A DNA stretch of 37,793 nucleotides from NCBI GenBank assembly GCA_014800515.1, contig JAAVFY010000026.1, forward strand, positions 5,331-43,123, read 5' to 3'. How positions within the stretch are numbered: the stretch's first letter is position 1; every line of letters begins with the position of its first letter. A program made the translations under genes and the position numbers. Source of the DNA: Bacteroidales bacterium (GTDB lineage: Bacteria > Bacteroidota > Bacteroidia > Bacteroidales > Muribaculaceae). Of the stretch, positions 9,334 through 16,735 are shown one piece after another. Under the pieces are notes generated by a model. The model saw nothing but the letters and a program-made list of their open reading frames with translations. It made no database searches and was not told where the DNA came from.

Positions 9334-9859
9334 TGATATCACCGTATGGGGGAAGACTGTCGAAGAGGTGATCGAGTGCTATTCTCTCTACGAGCAATAA
9401 AGCGCAAAGAATGACACCTCCATGAGTGAAGAGGAGTATATTTTCTTTTCCTTCGGAGGCGCAACGGTTGAGAAAAGCTTTGACCCTCTCATATTGATCA
9501 GCCATTGATTCGCCTCCTCCCGCCGGGAAAGAAAACCAGTCGTCAAACCATAACTGTAACTCCGGATCTGATATTTCCTCAAACCGCTGCATTTCCCACC
9601 GGCCGAAATTCAGTTCCTTAAGAGAGTCCTCGATTTCCGCCTGAGGATAACCACACCACTTTGCAAGACGTCTGCACCGGGAGAGTGGACTGGTGTAGAC
9701 CGCGTCGAAAGATTCGTCGGAGAATGGGGATGATTCCAATCGTTGAGCCACAGTGCGGGCCTCCTCTTCAAAGGTGTCGTTGAGCGGCACGTCCGTGTGT
9801 CCGTAGCATGTGCCGGGAGCGACGTTGACAGATGTGTGTCGAATGAGAGTAACTTTCAT
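9311..9859 (-). CDS. cobC: Alpha-ribazole-5'-phosphate phosphatase (CobC), histidine phosphatase
   Basis: This is a histidine-phosphatase superfamily member of 182 residues. The catalytic phospho-His is in 'LIRHTSVN' at the N-terminus. A conserved Arg sits in 'YTSPLSRCRRLA', and the second catalytic His is in 'LFTHGGVILC'. The extended 'LNFGRWEMQRFEEI' also fits CobC. It removes the 5' phosphate of alpha-ribazole phosphate or of cobamide phosphate. It is the last gene of the - strand cob operon, and its ATG overlaps the cobS stop as ATGA. The general phosphatase family is broad, so the exact substrate comes from context. Confidence 0.87.
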   Translation of the reverse strand: MKVTLIRHTSVNVAPGTCYGHTDVPLNDTFEEEARTVAQRLESSPFSDESFDAVYTSPLSRCRRLAKWCGYPQAEIEDSLKELNFGRWEMQRFEEISDPELQLWFDDWFSFPAGGGESMADQYERVKAFLNRCASEGKENILLFTHGGVILCALLLVERIALDHLFDSLPPYGDIIRINYPS

Positions 9860-10605
9860 ATCAATCCGGAGATTATGGTGGCTGAGAGAATGTAAGCAAG
9901 TTCACAGCATAAGAAGACGGCACCGCAGCAGTCGCCCGTATATCCTCCGATGCGTTTCTTCATCCAGATGACAAGAGATAAAGATGTGAGTAGCGGAGGA
10001 ATTAGAGAAAGCCAAAAAAGGTAGGGAAGAAGCAGACCCGGGAGGCCCGCCACGACAGCTCCGAGTAGCAGGATAGAGGTGGAAATCTGCAAATAGACCG
10101 TCTTGTTTTTAGCATTCTCCTTATTACGTGCGTAAGGGAGTGCCTTCACTATCAGTTCGCCGCAGAACTTTCCCCACGGGTCGGCGGCAAAGACTATGAC
10201 AGGCATTAGGGAGACGGGAAGAGACGCGACGCAGCAAATCAGAATGCCGTAATAGCATATCAGTCCGATGACACCGTAGGAACCGATGTGAGAGTCTTTC
10301 ATAATCTCGAGTATGCGGTCGCGGGAGCGGCCTCCCCCCATGCCGTCTATAAAATCGGCCAGTCCATCTTCGTGCAGTGCGCCGGTGAGAATCAGTCTGC
10401 AGACGTATGCTCCTATAACGGCAACAGGGATAGGCAGGATTTTCAGCAGGAGGAGCAGCACTAATGCTGTCACTCCTCCTGTGAGCCAACCTACGGCAGG
10501 CCAGAACTCCACGACTCGCGCATAGCATTGCGCCGGGATGTCTGCAGGTCGCCAGAAGGGCAGGCGGGTGAAGAAGCTGAATGAAGCGAGCAGGGTTCTG
10601 AACAT
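9856..10605 (-). CDS. cobS: Adenosylcobinamide-GDP ribazoletransferase (CobS)
   Basis: This integral membrane protein of 249 residues condenses adenosylcobinamide-GDP with alpha-ribazole (phosphate). It starts 'FSFFTRLPFWRPADIP' and has the family-typical 'ALHEDGLADFIDGMGGG.SRDRILEIMKDSHIGSYGVIGL' region with its acidic metal-binding residues, followed by several hydrophobic segments. 'KKRIGGYTGDCCGA' near the C-terminus is also conserved in CobS. It lies 32 bp after cobT and is coupled by ATGA to cobC. Confidence 0.94.
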   Translation of the reverse strand: MFRTLLASFSFFTRLPFWRPADIPAQCYARVVEFWPAVGWLTGGVTALVLLLLLKILPIPVAVIGAYVCRLILTGALHEDGLADFIDGMGGGRSRDRILEIMKDSHIGSYGVIGLICYYGILICCVASLPVSLMPVIVFAADPWGKFCGELIVKALPYARNKENAKNKTVYLQISTSILLLGAVVAGLPGLLLPYLFWLSLIPPLLTSLSLVIWMKKRIGGYTGDCCGAVFLCCELAYILSATIISGLI

Positions 10606-10637
10606 ATATCGTGAGTTGGTGTCTAAGTAGCTGCTTG

Positions 10638-11672
10638 TCAGAAATATTTTATTACGCCGACGGATGCGAAATCGTCCATCTCATTGATCATTCTGACGGC
10701 AGAATCAATGATAGGATAAGCGCAGACCGCTCCGGAACCCTCTCCAAGACGCAGCCCGAGGTGGAGAATAGGATCGGCATCCAAGGCTTCAAGCATCTTT
10801 TTATGCCCGGATTCATCTCCCTGATGACCGAATATGGTGTATTCCAGAACTTCAGGATATAGCTTCGAGGCTGCCAATATGCAGGAAGTCATGATGAAGC
10901 CGTCGACAATAATCACCATGCCGAGTTCAGCCGCTTTGAGCATGCCTCCCACAGCCATTACCATCTCATAACCGCCAAACCAGGACATTATATCCTCCGG
11001 AGAACCGTCACCCGCGTAATTGGCGGCTGCTCGGGTCAGGACGTCAAGCTTATGACGTATGCCCGGAGAGTCAAGGCCGGCACCGGCTCCAACGCAGTCG
11101 GCAAGAGGAATGCCGGTGAAGAAGTGCATCCACATTGATGAAGAGGACGTGTTGCCGCTTCCCATCTCGCCGAAGCTTACCACATTACATCCGGTTGCCG
11201 CCACATCTTCCACTATTCCGGCACCACGTTCTATGGCCAGATGGAATTCGTCACGGGTCATTGCCGGTTCGTGGAGGAAATTACGGGTGGATTTTCTGAT
11301 TTTGCGGTCAATGATGCCTTTTCCCTCCGGAATATCATAATCTACACCCGCATCCACCAGTGTCAGCCGGAATCCGTGCTGATTACAGAGAAAATTGATG
11401 CCGGCTCCTCCATGTGAAAAGTGGGCCAGCTGCTGCCATGTCACATCTTTAGGCGACACACTCACGCCCTCTTCAATGATGCCGTGGTCGGCGGCGAATA
11501 GAATATTATGTGGATTGGAGAGTCTCGGAGTCAGGGTCTGTTGGATAAGGCCTATGCGGCGTGCAAGGGTCTCAAGCTTTCCTAAAGAGCCCTTCGGTTT
11601 GGTGAGAAAGTCGATTTTCTCCGTAAGAAGAGGTTCAATCTCGCGAGAGGGAGTAGTGATATTGAAGTTCAT
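10638..11672 (-). CDS. cobT: Nicotinate-nucleotide--dimethylbenzimidazole phosphoribosyltransferase (CobT)
   Basis: This enzyme activates the lower-ligand base to its alpha-ribotide. The length (344 residues) is normal. Motifs include '[12 protein letters not shown]' near the N-terminus, '[16 protein letters not shown]', the substrate-binding Glu in '[14 protein letters not shown]', and the catalytic-base region '[16 protein letters not shown]' close to the C-terminus, with both key Glu residues present. The actual lower ligand cannot be told from the sequence, because CobT enzymes differ in base preference. It sits between cobU (50-bp gap) and cobS. Confidence 0.94.
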   Translation of the reverse strand: MNFNITTPSREIEPLLTEKIDFLTKPKGSLGKLETLARRIGLIQQTLTPRLSNPHNILFAADHGIIEEGVSVSPKDVTWQQLAHFSHGGAGINFLCNQHGFRLTLVDAGVDYDIPEGKGIIDRKIRKSTRNFLHEPAMTRDEFHLAIERGAGIVEDVAATGCNVVSFGEMGSGNTSSSSMWMHFFTGIPLADCVGAGAGLDSPGIRHKLDVLTRAAANYAGDGSPEDIMSWFGGYEMVMAVGGMLKAAELGMVIIVDGFIMTSCILAASKLYPEVLEYTIFGHQGDESGHKKMLEALDADPILHLGLRLGEGSGAVCAYPIIDSAVRMINEMDDFASVGVIKYF

Positions 11673-11722
11673 GGTAGTGAGCGATTTACTGTTTGAACTT
11701 GTCGTAAAAAGGTATGATTGGG

Positions 11723-12244
11723 TTATTTGAGTTTCATGGGGATACCGGCTACAGTGAGGTAAACTTCATCAGCCCGGGCTGCGATATATTGGTTAAACCA
11801 ACCCTGGAGATCTGTAAAGGCCCTTTGCATGGCATTGGGAGCTATTCCGCCTGAGCCTATTTCATTACTGACTAAGATATAGACGCCCGGCCGGGAGACT
11901 AAAGTGTCGAAATAAAATTTAAGCTTTTCGAGAGCAGCTCTTGTATCCTCCTGAAGATGAAAGAACATATTCGTGGCCCACATGGTGACGCAATCAAGAA
12001 GAACCGTGCGGCCGGTGAGATTCAGACTATCCGGACGGAGAGTCTCCTCGAACGTGGTCCATTGCGGACCGCGTCTCCGGCGATGCAGACGCACCCTCTC
12101 TTCAAATTCATTATCGCGCACTTGAGCTGTGGCGATATACACCGGACTGTCAGAATATTCGAGAGCCAGTCGTTCGGACAAGGTACTCTTTCCGGAACGT
12201 TGACCTCCGGTGATAAGTATCACTTTGGACTTAGACTTTTCCAT
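11723..12244 (-). CDS. cobU: Adenosylcobinamide kinase / adenosylcobinamide-phosphate guanylyltransferase (CobU)
   Basis: This bifunctional enzyme phosphorylates adenosylcobinamide and then adds GMP. It has 173 residues, close to the family norm. The P-loop is '[16 protein letters not shown]' at the N-terminus. '[32 protein letters not shown]' carries the His-containing guanylylation region, and '[14 protein letters not shown]' and '[33 protein letters not shown]' are family signatures. Its start lies 14 bp inside the end of the upstream ApgM-family gene, implying coupled translation. Confidence 0.94.
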   Translation of the reverse strand: MEKSKSKVILITGGQRSGKSTLSERLALEYSDSPVYIATAQVRDNEFEERVRLHRRRRGPQWTTFEETLRPDSLNLTGRTVLLDCVTMWATNMFFHLQEDTRAALEKLKFYFDTLVSRPGVYILVSNEIGSGGIAPNAMQRAFTDLQGWFNQYIAARADEVYLTVAGIPMKLK

Positions 12245-13211
12245 ACAATCGATATAGAGGATTCAAGTTGCGTATTGTTCCCTTTGAGGCTTCCTTTTCG
12301 GAATAAGCTGTCACGTTGTCGGGCGACAGGCAAGGGTCATAGATAATGACCGGTACCGGAGAGTCATTGTGTTTCCCCGTTTCCCATAAAGCACGATGAT
12401 CCGGAAGCAGAGCTATTGCAGTAGGCTCTACATAATCCTTTGCAAACTCCAAGATGGGATGCACTACGTGCCGGTCGATTTTTTCGATAGCATCCTTTTT
12501 TAGGTTGAAGTCGCGTAAGTGAGAGGCTGTGTCGCACGCTTCAATGTGGAGGATAACAATATCGTATTTTTTGAGAGCTTCGATGGCGGCACTTGATTTT
12601 TCGGAATAGTCGGTGTCGAGGTTTCCGGTGGCGTGCGGTGGAGAGATGAATCTCATGCCTGCGAGCTTCGCGATACCCTTAAGTAGCGGCACGGCTCCGA
12701 TAATCACTCCTTCCCTGCGACATCCATCCGTAGGCATGGGCGGAAATTCCGACAGGGAGTGTGGACACGAGTGACTCCAGAAGCGTGTATTATGCTCCTC
12801 ACCGACCGGTATGTCGCATCCCGCCCCGATCACTATGCCGGCGTGAGAAGAGACAGGATGAAAGCGGAGCTCAGGATAGAGAGCTGTGAGTGATGAAATA
12901 GATTCTTCTTCCGGCAGTTGGTTATAGCGTGCCACGGTGTCATGTTCCGACACGTATATATCCGAGCCCACTGCTTCAAGAAATCCACGTCCTCCGGGTA
13001 TTTCCGATGATGGGTAACCGAGAATTGACAGTATACCGACTTCACTCCCGGCATAGAATCCGTCGGGAATGGTGTTGACAAGTCCGCAACGGGAGATAGC
13101 GGCGAGACGATCCATAGCCGGGGTGCAGGCGGCCTCGAGAGGAGTGAGCCCACCGGCAGATTCAGACGGTTCGTCAGCCATTCCGTCGCATATTATCACG
13201 CAGCATTTCAT
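12231..13211 (-). CDS. ApgM-family (2,3-BPG-independent phosphoglycerate mutase-like) phosphoenzyme in cob operon
   Basis: This is an alkaline-phosphatase-superfamily protein of the archaeal-type ApgM group. I used ATG 13211 (MKCCVIICDGMAD), where the conserved metal-binding 'DG' motif begins the protein. ATG 13226, overlapping the GT4 stop, is an alternative. The 437-residue ORF extension runs back into the GT gene and is not credible. Visible family motifs are D9-G10, the phosphorylatable Ser in 'AGSEVGILSILGY' (S56), 'GAVPLLKGIAKLAGM', 'HIEACDTASHLRD' with metal ligands, and 'PDHRA...KHNDSPVPVIIY'. At 326 residues it is shorter than usual for ApgM (about 400), mainly in the middle. Related Bacteroidota proteins near thr genes have been proposed as homoserine-kinase analogues. 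Here a threonine kinase supplying CobD is an inference. A phosphoglycerate mutase or a phosphatase acting on ribazole phosphate are alternatives. Confidence 0.75.
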   Translation of the reverse strand: MKCCVIICDGMADEPSESAGGLTPLEAACTPAMDRLAAISRCGLVNTIPDGFYAGSEVGILSILGYPSSEIPGGRGFLEAVGSDIYVSEHDTVARYNQLPEEESISSLTALYPELRFHPVSSHAGIVIGAGCDIPVGEEHNTRFWSHSCPHSLSEFPPMPTDGCRREGVIIGAVPLLKGIAKLAGMRFISPPHATGNLDTDYSEKSSAAIEALKKYDIVILHIEACDTASHLRDFNLKKDAIEKIDRHVVHPILEFAKDYVEPTAIALLPDHRALWETGKHNDSPVPVIIYDPCLSPDNVTAYSEKEASKGTIRNLNPLYRLYGKV

Positions 13212-13218
13212 ATTTGCC

Positions 13219-14337
13219 TTAATCATTAATAGGAGTCGGGAGATATATTTCAGCCAATTGAGAGGAGAATCGTTGCCAGTCAAGAGAACGCGCGAAAGAT
13301 TTATGCGCTTCACGGCCCATCCGGAGTCGGAGTTGAGGATCTGAAGTGAGGCGAATGAGAGCGTCAGCAATACTTGTGGTGTCTCCCGGCAGGACAATGA
13401 AAGCCTCACGTCCGTCGGTAAGATATTCCTGCTGAGCTCCCCGTGCCGTGCATATCTGAGGACGTCCGGCGGCCATATACTCTGTGTTCGAGAGACCGAA
13501 CGGTTCTTCATTGACCGTGGGCAGCACACCGATATGCACCTCATTTATAAGAGAAATTGAGTTTATAGGATGCTTTCGCCAATCGATCATCTCCATCACA
13601 TTTCTTGCCTGAGCCCGGCGACGCAGAGAGTCTACATAATCCGGATCGCCGTTGCCGGCTATGCGGAGCCGGAGGCGCAGCGGTTTCAGTCGAGGCAGTG
13701 CGTCAATAAGATATTCAAGTCCTTTGCCCGGAGCAATCGTGCCATGGTACATGGCAATGACGGGCCCTTTTTCCGGGGGAGGAACCGGGCCGGAAAAATC
13801 GGGGAGATACAGAGAATTGTGGAGAATATGGATACGATCGGGGGGGATGGGCGACAAGCCTTCGGACCATGTGGAAAGGAATCGTGAGGCCACTGTCTGC
13901 GACACGAATATAATTGCATCCAGGTTTCGGAAGATACGCCGAGAGAGACGGTTGTCACGACCTTTACGGATGGAATGAACCGTAAGGATAATCCTCACAT
14001 CCTTGCGTTTCGCTATTTTGCGGGCGAGCAAAGCCATAAAGGCATCCCGAATATGATGCACATGAACCACACCACGCGACTGCGGCATGAGACGCATCAT
14101 TCGGGAGAGGCTCAATGCCGAGGGAATATCAAAAGCACCTCCGAGCGGAGCATGACGCAGGCGTATCCTGTAGTCGCGGAACACGGAGTCCACCGCTTTT
14201 GCATCACGAGTGAAAGCCGTCACTTTCCAGCCGGAGACTGAGAAATGACGGCTTATATCAAGTGCATATCGTTCCGGGCCTCCGAAACGTATGGAACTGA
14301 CCACTTGTATCAATTCATTCCTTGATGACATGGCCAC
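13219..14337 (-). CDS. Glycosyltransferase family 4 (GT-B)
   Basis: This is a cytoplasmic GT-B glycosyltransferase of 372 residues. The N-terminal acceptor domain opens with 'VVSSIRFGGPERYALDISRHF' (a GGxE-type loop). The C-terminal nucleotide-sugar domain has 'MYHGTIAPGKGLEYLIDALPRL', 'LRIAGNGDPDYVDSLRRRA' and an EX7E motif in 'EEPFGLSNTEYMAAGRP', all typical of GT4. Donor and acceptor cannot be predicted. It is unexpected inside a cobamide operon. It begins 13 bp after the alanine-dehydrogenase-like gene and ends 7 bp before the ApgM-family gene, so it is probably cotranscribed with them. ATG 14331 is an alternative start. Confidence 0.88.
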   Translation of the reverse strand: MAMSSRNELIQVVSSIRFGGPERYALDISRHFSVSGWKVTAFTRDAKAVDSVFRDYRIRLRHAPLGGAFDIPSALSLSRMMRLMPQSRGVVHVHHIRDAFMALLARKIAKRKDVRIILTVHSIRKGRDNRLSRRIFRNLDAIIFVSQTVASRFLSTWSEGLSPIPPDRIHILHNSLYLPDFSGPVPPPEKGPVIAMYHGTIAPGKGLEYLIDALPRLKPLRLRLRIAGNGDPDYVDSLRRRAQARNVMEMIDWRKHPINSISLINEVHIGVLPTVNEEPFGLSNTEYMAAGRPQICTARGAQQEYLTDGREAFIVLPGDTTSIADALIRLTSDPQLRLRMGREAHKSFARSLDWQRFSSQLAEIYLPTPIND

Positions 14338-14350
14338 GTTCTGAGTGAAG

Positions 14351-15454
14351 TCAGTTGGCTGCGGTGAGCATTACGCTTATATCTACGGAGGGGAGATTAA
14401 GGAAAGAGCCGATGAGTTTGTCGACGAGACGGCCTTCGTAGGTGACGATGCCGGCTTGCACACCCGGAGTGGAGGCGAGCATACCATCGAAACCATTTTT
14501 AATAATCATCTCATCGAAGAAGTTGACAAGCACATTGCTCAGCGACATGGCGACAGTGCGTGGCACTGACATGGAGGGATGGGACTCCTCAAAGTCAAGC
14601 AGATAAACCGATTCCTTCATTGCCACTGAAAGCTTCTTGGGGAATTCGAAAGCGCGGGTGGTGGTGCCGATGAAGATGACATCCGCAGTCTTCACTTTGT
14701 TGAAGAGTACTCTCGGATGAATGGCGATAGTGTTGAGCATATCGCCGCAGCACTGTTTTGCCATCTGAAGGGCGGATATGTCATTATTCATCAAGGTCAC
14801 GTATGCACCGGATGCAATGGCGGCTTTGCAAGCTGCATATACATCGTTGCCATCACCTATCACAAGCACCTCGCAAGGATTGAGTCCGGCCACACTGCCG
14901 AGCAAGACGCCCTTGCCTCCTCCGAGGAAGGAGAGATGATCCTGAGCGTACATCACGGCCGCCCGTCCGTTGATTTCGTCAATAATATTGGCAAAGACAG
15001 GCTCATCGTTGAAGCTATACATATTGTCAAGACAACCAGCTGTGATTCCTCTTTCAAGGAGAGCTGCGATATGCGACATCTCAAACAGACAGTTGTCCAT
15101 CATTGTAAGAAGCACGGATCCGGGACGCATCTCCATGATTTCCTCCGATTTCGGGGGGAGGTAGGATAACACAATGTCGCATTTCAGAGCCTCGCGGCGA
15201 GTCACAATCTCCACACCGAACTCCGCATACTGCTCGTCGGAGAAGGAAATGTCGACAGCGGCGCCGCTTTCCATACGGATATGTATTCCTGAGGCTGTCA
15301 GCAGTCCGCACGCTTCCGGAGTCAGAAGGAAGCGAGTCTCATCGTTATCGGGGTTATTGCCCAGCAAGCCGATATTTAATTCTCCACCAATTTCTTCGAG
15401 TATTACTTGCTCCGTCTCAGTTTGGAGATCTATATGTCTATTGTCTTCTGCCAT
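14351..15454 (-). CDS. Divergent alanine dehydrogenase / PntA-like protein, catalytic residues apparently lost
   Basis: This protein of 367 residues resembles alanine dehydrogenase and the alpha subunit of NAD(P) transhydrogenase. It has 'NDETRFLLTPEACGLLTASGI' (with the substrate-site Arg), then 'GKGVLLGSVAGLNPCEVLVIGDGNDVYAACKAA'. Several hallmarks look degraded. The catalytic Lys of 'LLKVKEP' is replaced in 'VLSYLPP'. The His of 'FLHLA' is replaced in 'TMMDNCL'. The GxGxxG loop reads GDGNDV. 'IDQGG' reads 'DFEESHP'. It may be a non-catalytic or repurposed paralogue. ATG 15454 was chosen because the upstream 37 residues of the ORF track lie over the predicted promoter. It is the first gene of the - strand operon containing cobUTSC. 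Confidence 0.72.
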   Translation of the reverse strand: MAEDNRHIDLQTETEQVILEEIGGELNIGLLGNNPDNDETRFLLTPEACGLLTASGIHIRMESGAAVDISFSDEQYAEFGVEIVTRREALKCDIVLSYLPPKSEEIMEMRPGSVLLTMMDNCLFEMSHIAALLERGITAGCLDNMYSFNDEPVFANIIDEINGRAAVMYAQDHLSFLGGGKGVLLGSVAGLNPCEVLVIGDGNDVYAACKAAIASGAYVTLMNNDISALQMAKQCCGDMLNTIAIHPRVLFNKVKTADVIFIGTTTRAFEFPKKLSVAMKESVYLLDFEESHPSMSVPRTVAMSLSNVLVNFFDEMIIKNGFDGMLASTPGVQAGIVTYEGRLVDKLIGSFLNLPSVDISVMLTAAN

Positions 15455-15534
15455 AATTGTTTGATTTATGTCCTGCCGGCCTCCGGGAGAGTGCCATAAG
15501 GTGGTTTCGATATGTCGACGGAATGTCTCACCGA

Positions 15535-15566
15535 CAAAATTAGTAAAATTTTCGTGAGTTGACAAT
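15535..15566 (-). promoter_or_regulatory. Predicted Bacteroidota-type promoter of the ald-like/cob operon
   Basis: Read on the - strand, a -7 box TAATTTTG (perfect TAnnTTTG; + strand 15535-15542) is preceded 20 nt upstream by ATTG (15563-15566), a 3/4 match to the TTTG -33 element. Predicted initiation near 15528 gives a leader of about 74 nt to the ATG at 15454. No B12-box (GCCACTG-like) sequence was seen in the leader, so a cobalamin riboswitch is not evident. Confidence 0.55.
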
Positions 15567-15574
15567 TCTAAGAC

Positions 15575-15589
15575 CCCATCTCACAAAAA
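15575..15589 (-). repeat. 15-bp element TTTTTGTGAGATGGG, copy 1
   Basis: It lies about 9 bp upstream of the predicted -33 element of the ald-like/cob operon. The other copy is at 25577-25591 (+). Confidence 0.45.
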
Positions 15590-15642
15590 TGTTCTATCCA
15601 ATCCGGTAAGAAATAACTGTTTTCTTGAATGAAAAAAGGGGC

Positions 15643-16671
15643 TTATTCGCCTGCGGCTTCCTTGAAGGCGTCCATTATGACTGTAGGACGTCCGTTGCTG
15701 AAGGCTCCGAGGTGATAGGCAGCCTCTGCATCCGTTTCAGGAGCCCAGTAGAATACGCCGCGGCAAGCTCCGTCGGTGAGAGTACGGGAGGCTTTGATGA
15801 GTGCGGCGATAAATTCCTTCCCGGGTTCGGGGTCGCGTGCGTCAACACCGGTCTCCACTATCATGATATCGGTGCCATATTTTTCTTTCAGATGCTTTAT
15901 ATTAGCCATGGTGTCCACCAGAGTCATGATTGCACCGGGTTCGGATCCTCCTTCTATAGCCCAGAAGGGGTAGACACTCATTCCAATCATATCCCACTCC
16001 ACACCGTCGGCTTTCAGAAGGTCGAACACACGGTCATAAAGTTCTTGGTCGAATCCGTTGTCGAGATGCACAATGACCGCAGCCTCTGGAAATACTTCCT
16101 TTGCGGCTGTCGCTCCCGCCTTGGTCAGCATCGTGTAGTTGTGAGGATTCTCGTGGATATTGGCCATGGGCCAAAGGAATCCGTGGGTCGTTTCGTTGCC
16201 GATTTGTACCCATCTCACGTCAACATCGGCGTCTTTCAATTTGCGAAGAGTCTGACGGGTATGATCGGCAAGGGCTTCTGCGGTCTGCTCCGGAGTGAGA
16301 TCAAGCCATGCGGCGGGAGGATTCTGTTTGCCGGGATCGGCCCACCAGTCAGAGTAGTGGAAATCTATCATAACCGGCATTCCGAGGTCGCGGGCACGGG
16401 ATGCCATTTCCAGAACATCCCCCGGAGATGAGAATCCATCTTTGGGGTCTACCCACACGCGAAGTCTGATGGCGTTTATCCCATAGTCTTTCATAAGGCG
16501 TGTTGTCTCCACACGTATGGAATCTGAATTCATCGTGTAGTGTCCGCGGGCCTCGTCGGCTGTGGTGCCCGAGATGTCAGCTCCTAACCAGAATGGTTCC
16601 TCGCTCTTTGCGGTGGAGAAAATTGTCATGGCGAGCATGACCAGGGACATGGTTCTATACTTAGCTTTCAT
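15643..16671 (-). CDS. Secreted arabinogalactan endo-beta-1,4-galactanase, GH53
   Basis: This is a glycoside hydrolase family 53 enzyme of 342 residues that cuts beta-1,4-galactan side chains of pectic polysaccharides. A signal peptide (MKAKYRTMSLVMLAMTIFSTAKS) points to the periplasm or outside. The catalytic domain begins directly after it with 'FWLGADISGTTADEA', then 'GINAIRLRVWVDPKDGFSSPGDVLEMA' and 'IDFHYSDWWADPGKQNPPAAW'. The acid/base Glu is in 'WVQIGNETTHGFLWP' (E160) and the nucleophile is in 'IMIVETGVDARD' (E273). No SusC/SusD pair or other glycosidase is nearby, which is unusual for a Bacteroidota polysaccharide enzyme. Confidence 0.93.
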   Translation of the reverse strand: MKAKYRTMSLVMLAMTIFSTAKSEEPFWLGADISGTTADEARGHYTMNSDSIRVETTRLMKDYGINAIRLRVWVDPKDGFSSPGDVLEMASRARDLGMPVMIDFHYSDWWADPGKQNPPAAWLDLTPEQTAEALADHTRQTLRKLKDADVDVRWVQIGNETTHGFLWPMANIHENPHNYTMLTKAGATAAKEVFPEAAVIVHLDNGFDQELYDRVFDLLKADGVEWDMIGMSVYPFWAIEGGSEPGAIMTLVDTMANIKHLKEKYGTDIMIVETGVDARDPEPGKEFIAALIKASRTLTDGACRGVFYWAPETDAEAAYHLGAFSNGRPTVIMDAFKEAAGE

Positions 16672-16700
16672 AGCAGGGGGGAGGAGAATACTGAAGGTGA

Positions 16701-16712
16701 GACTTCGAAGTC
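16701..16712. promoter_or_regulatory. 12-bp perfect palindrome upstream of GH53 gene
   Basis: GACTTCGAAGTC is a loop-less perfect palindrome lying about 30 bp before the GH53 ATG, in the 64-bp gap after thyA. Its form fits a dimeric regulator site, but chance is possible and no promoter box was identified beside it. Confidence 0.3.
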
Positions 16713-16735
16713 GGGGTCAAGTGGCGGTCAGAGAA

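Noticed and set aside
13212-13544. N-terminal extension of the 437-residue ORF on the - strand
   Set aside because: It overlaps the GT4 coding sequence in another frame and looks like noise; the conserved ApgM N-terminus starts at 13211.
15455-15642. Possible cobalamin riboswitch before the ald-like/cob operon
   Set aside because: No B12-box-like GCCACTG sequence was found on the - strand, and the predicted leader (about 74 nt) is too short.
15625-16431. 268-residue + strand ORF
   Set aside because: It is a shadow of the GH53 gene, which has intact catalytic motifs and a signal peptide on the - strand.
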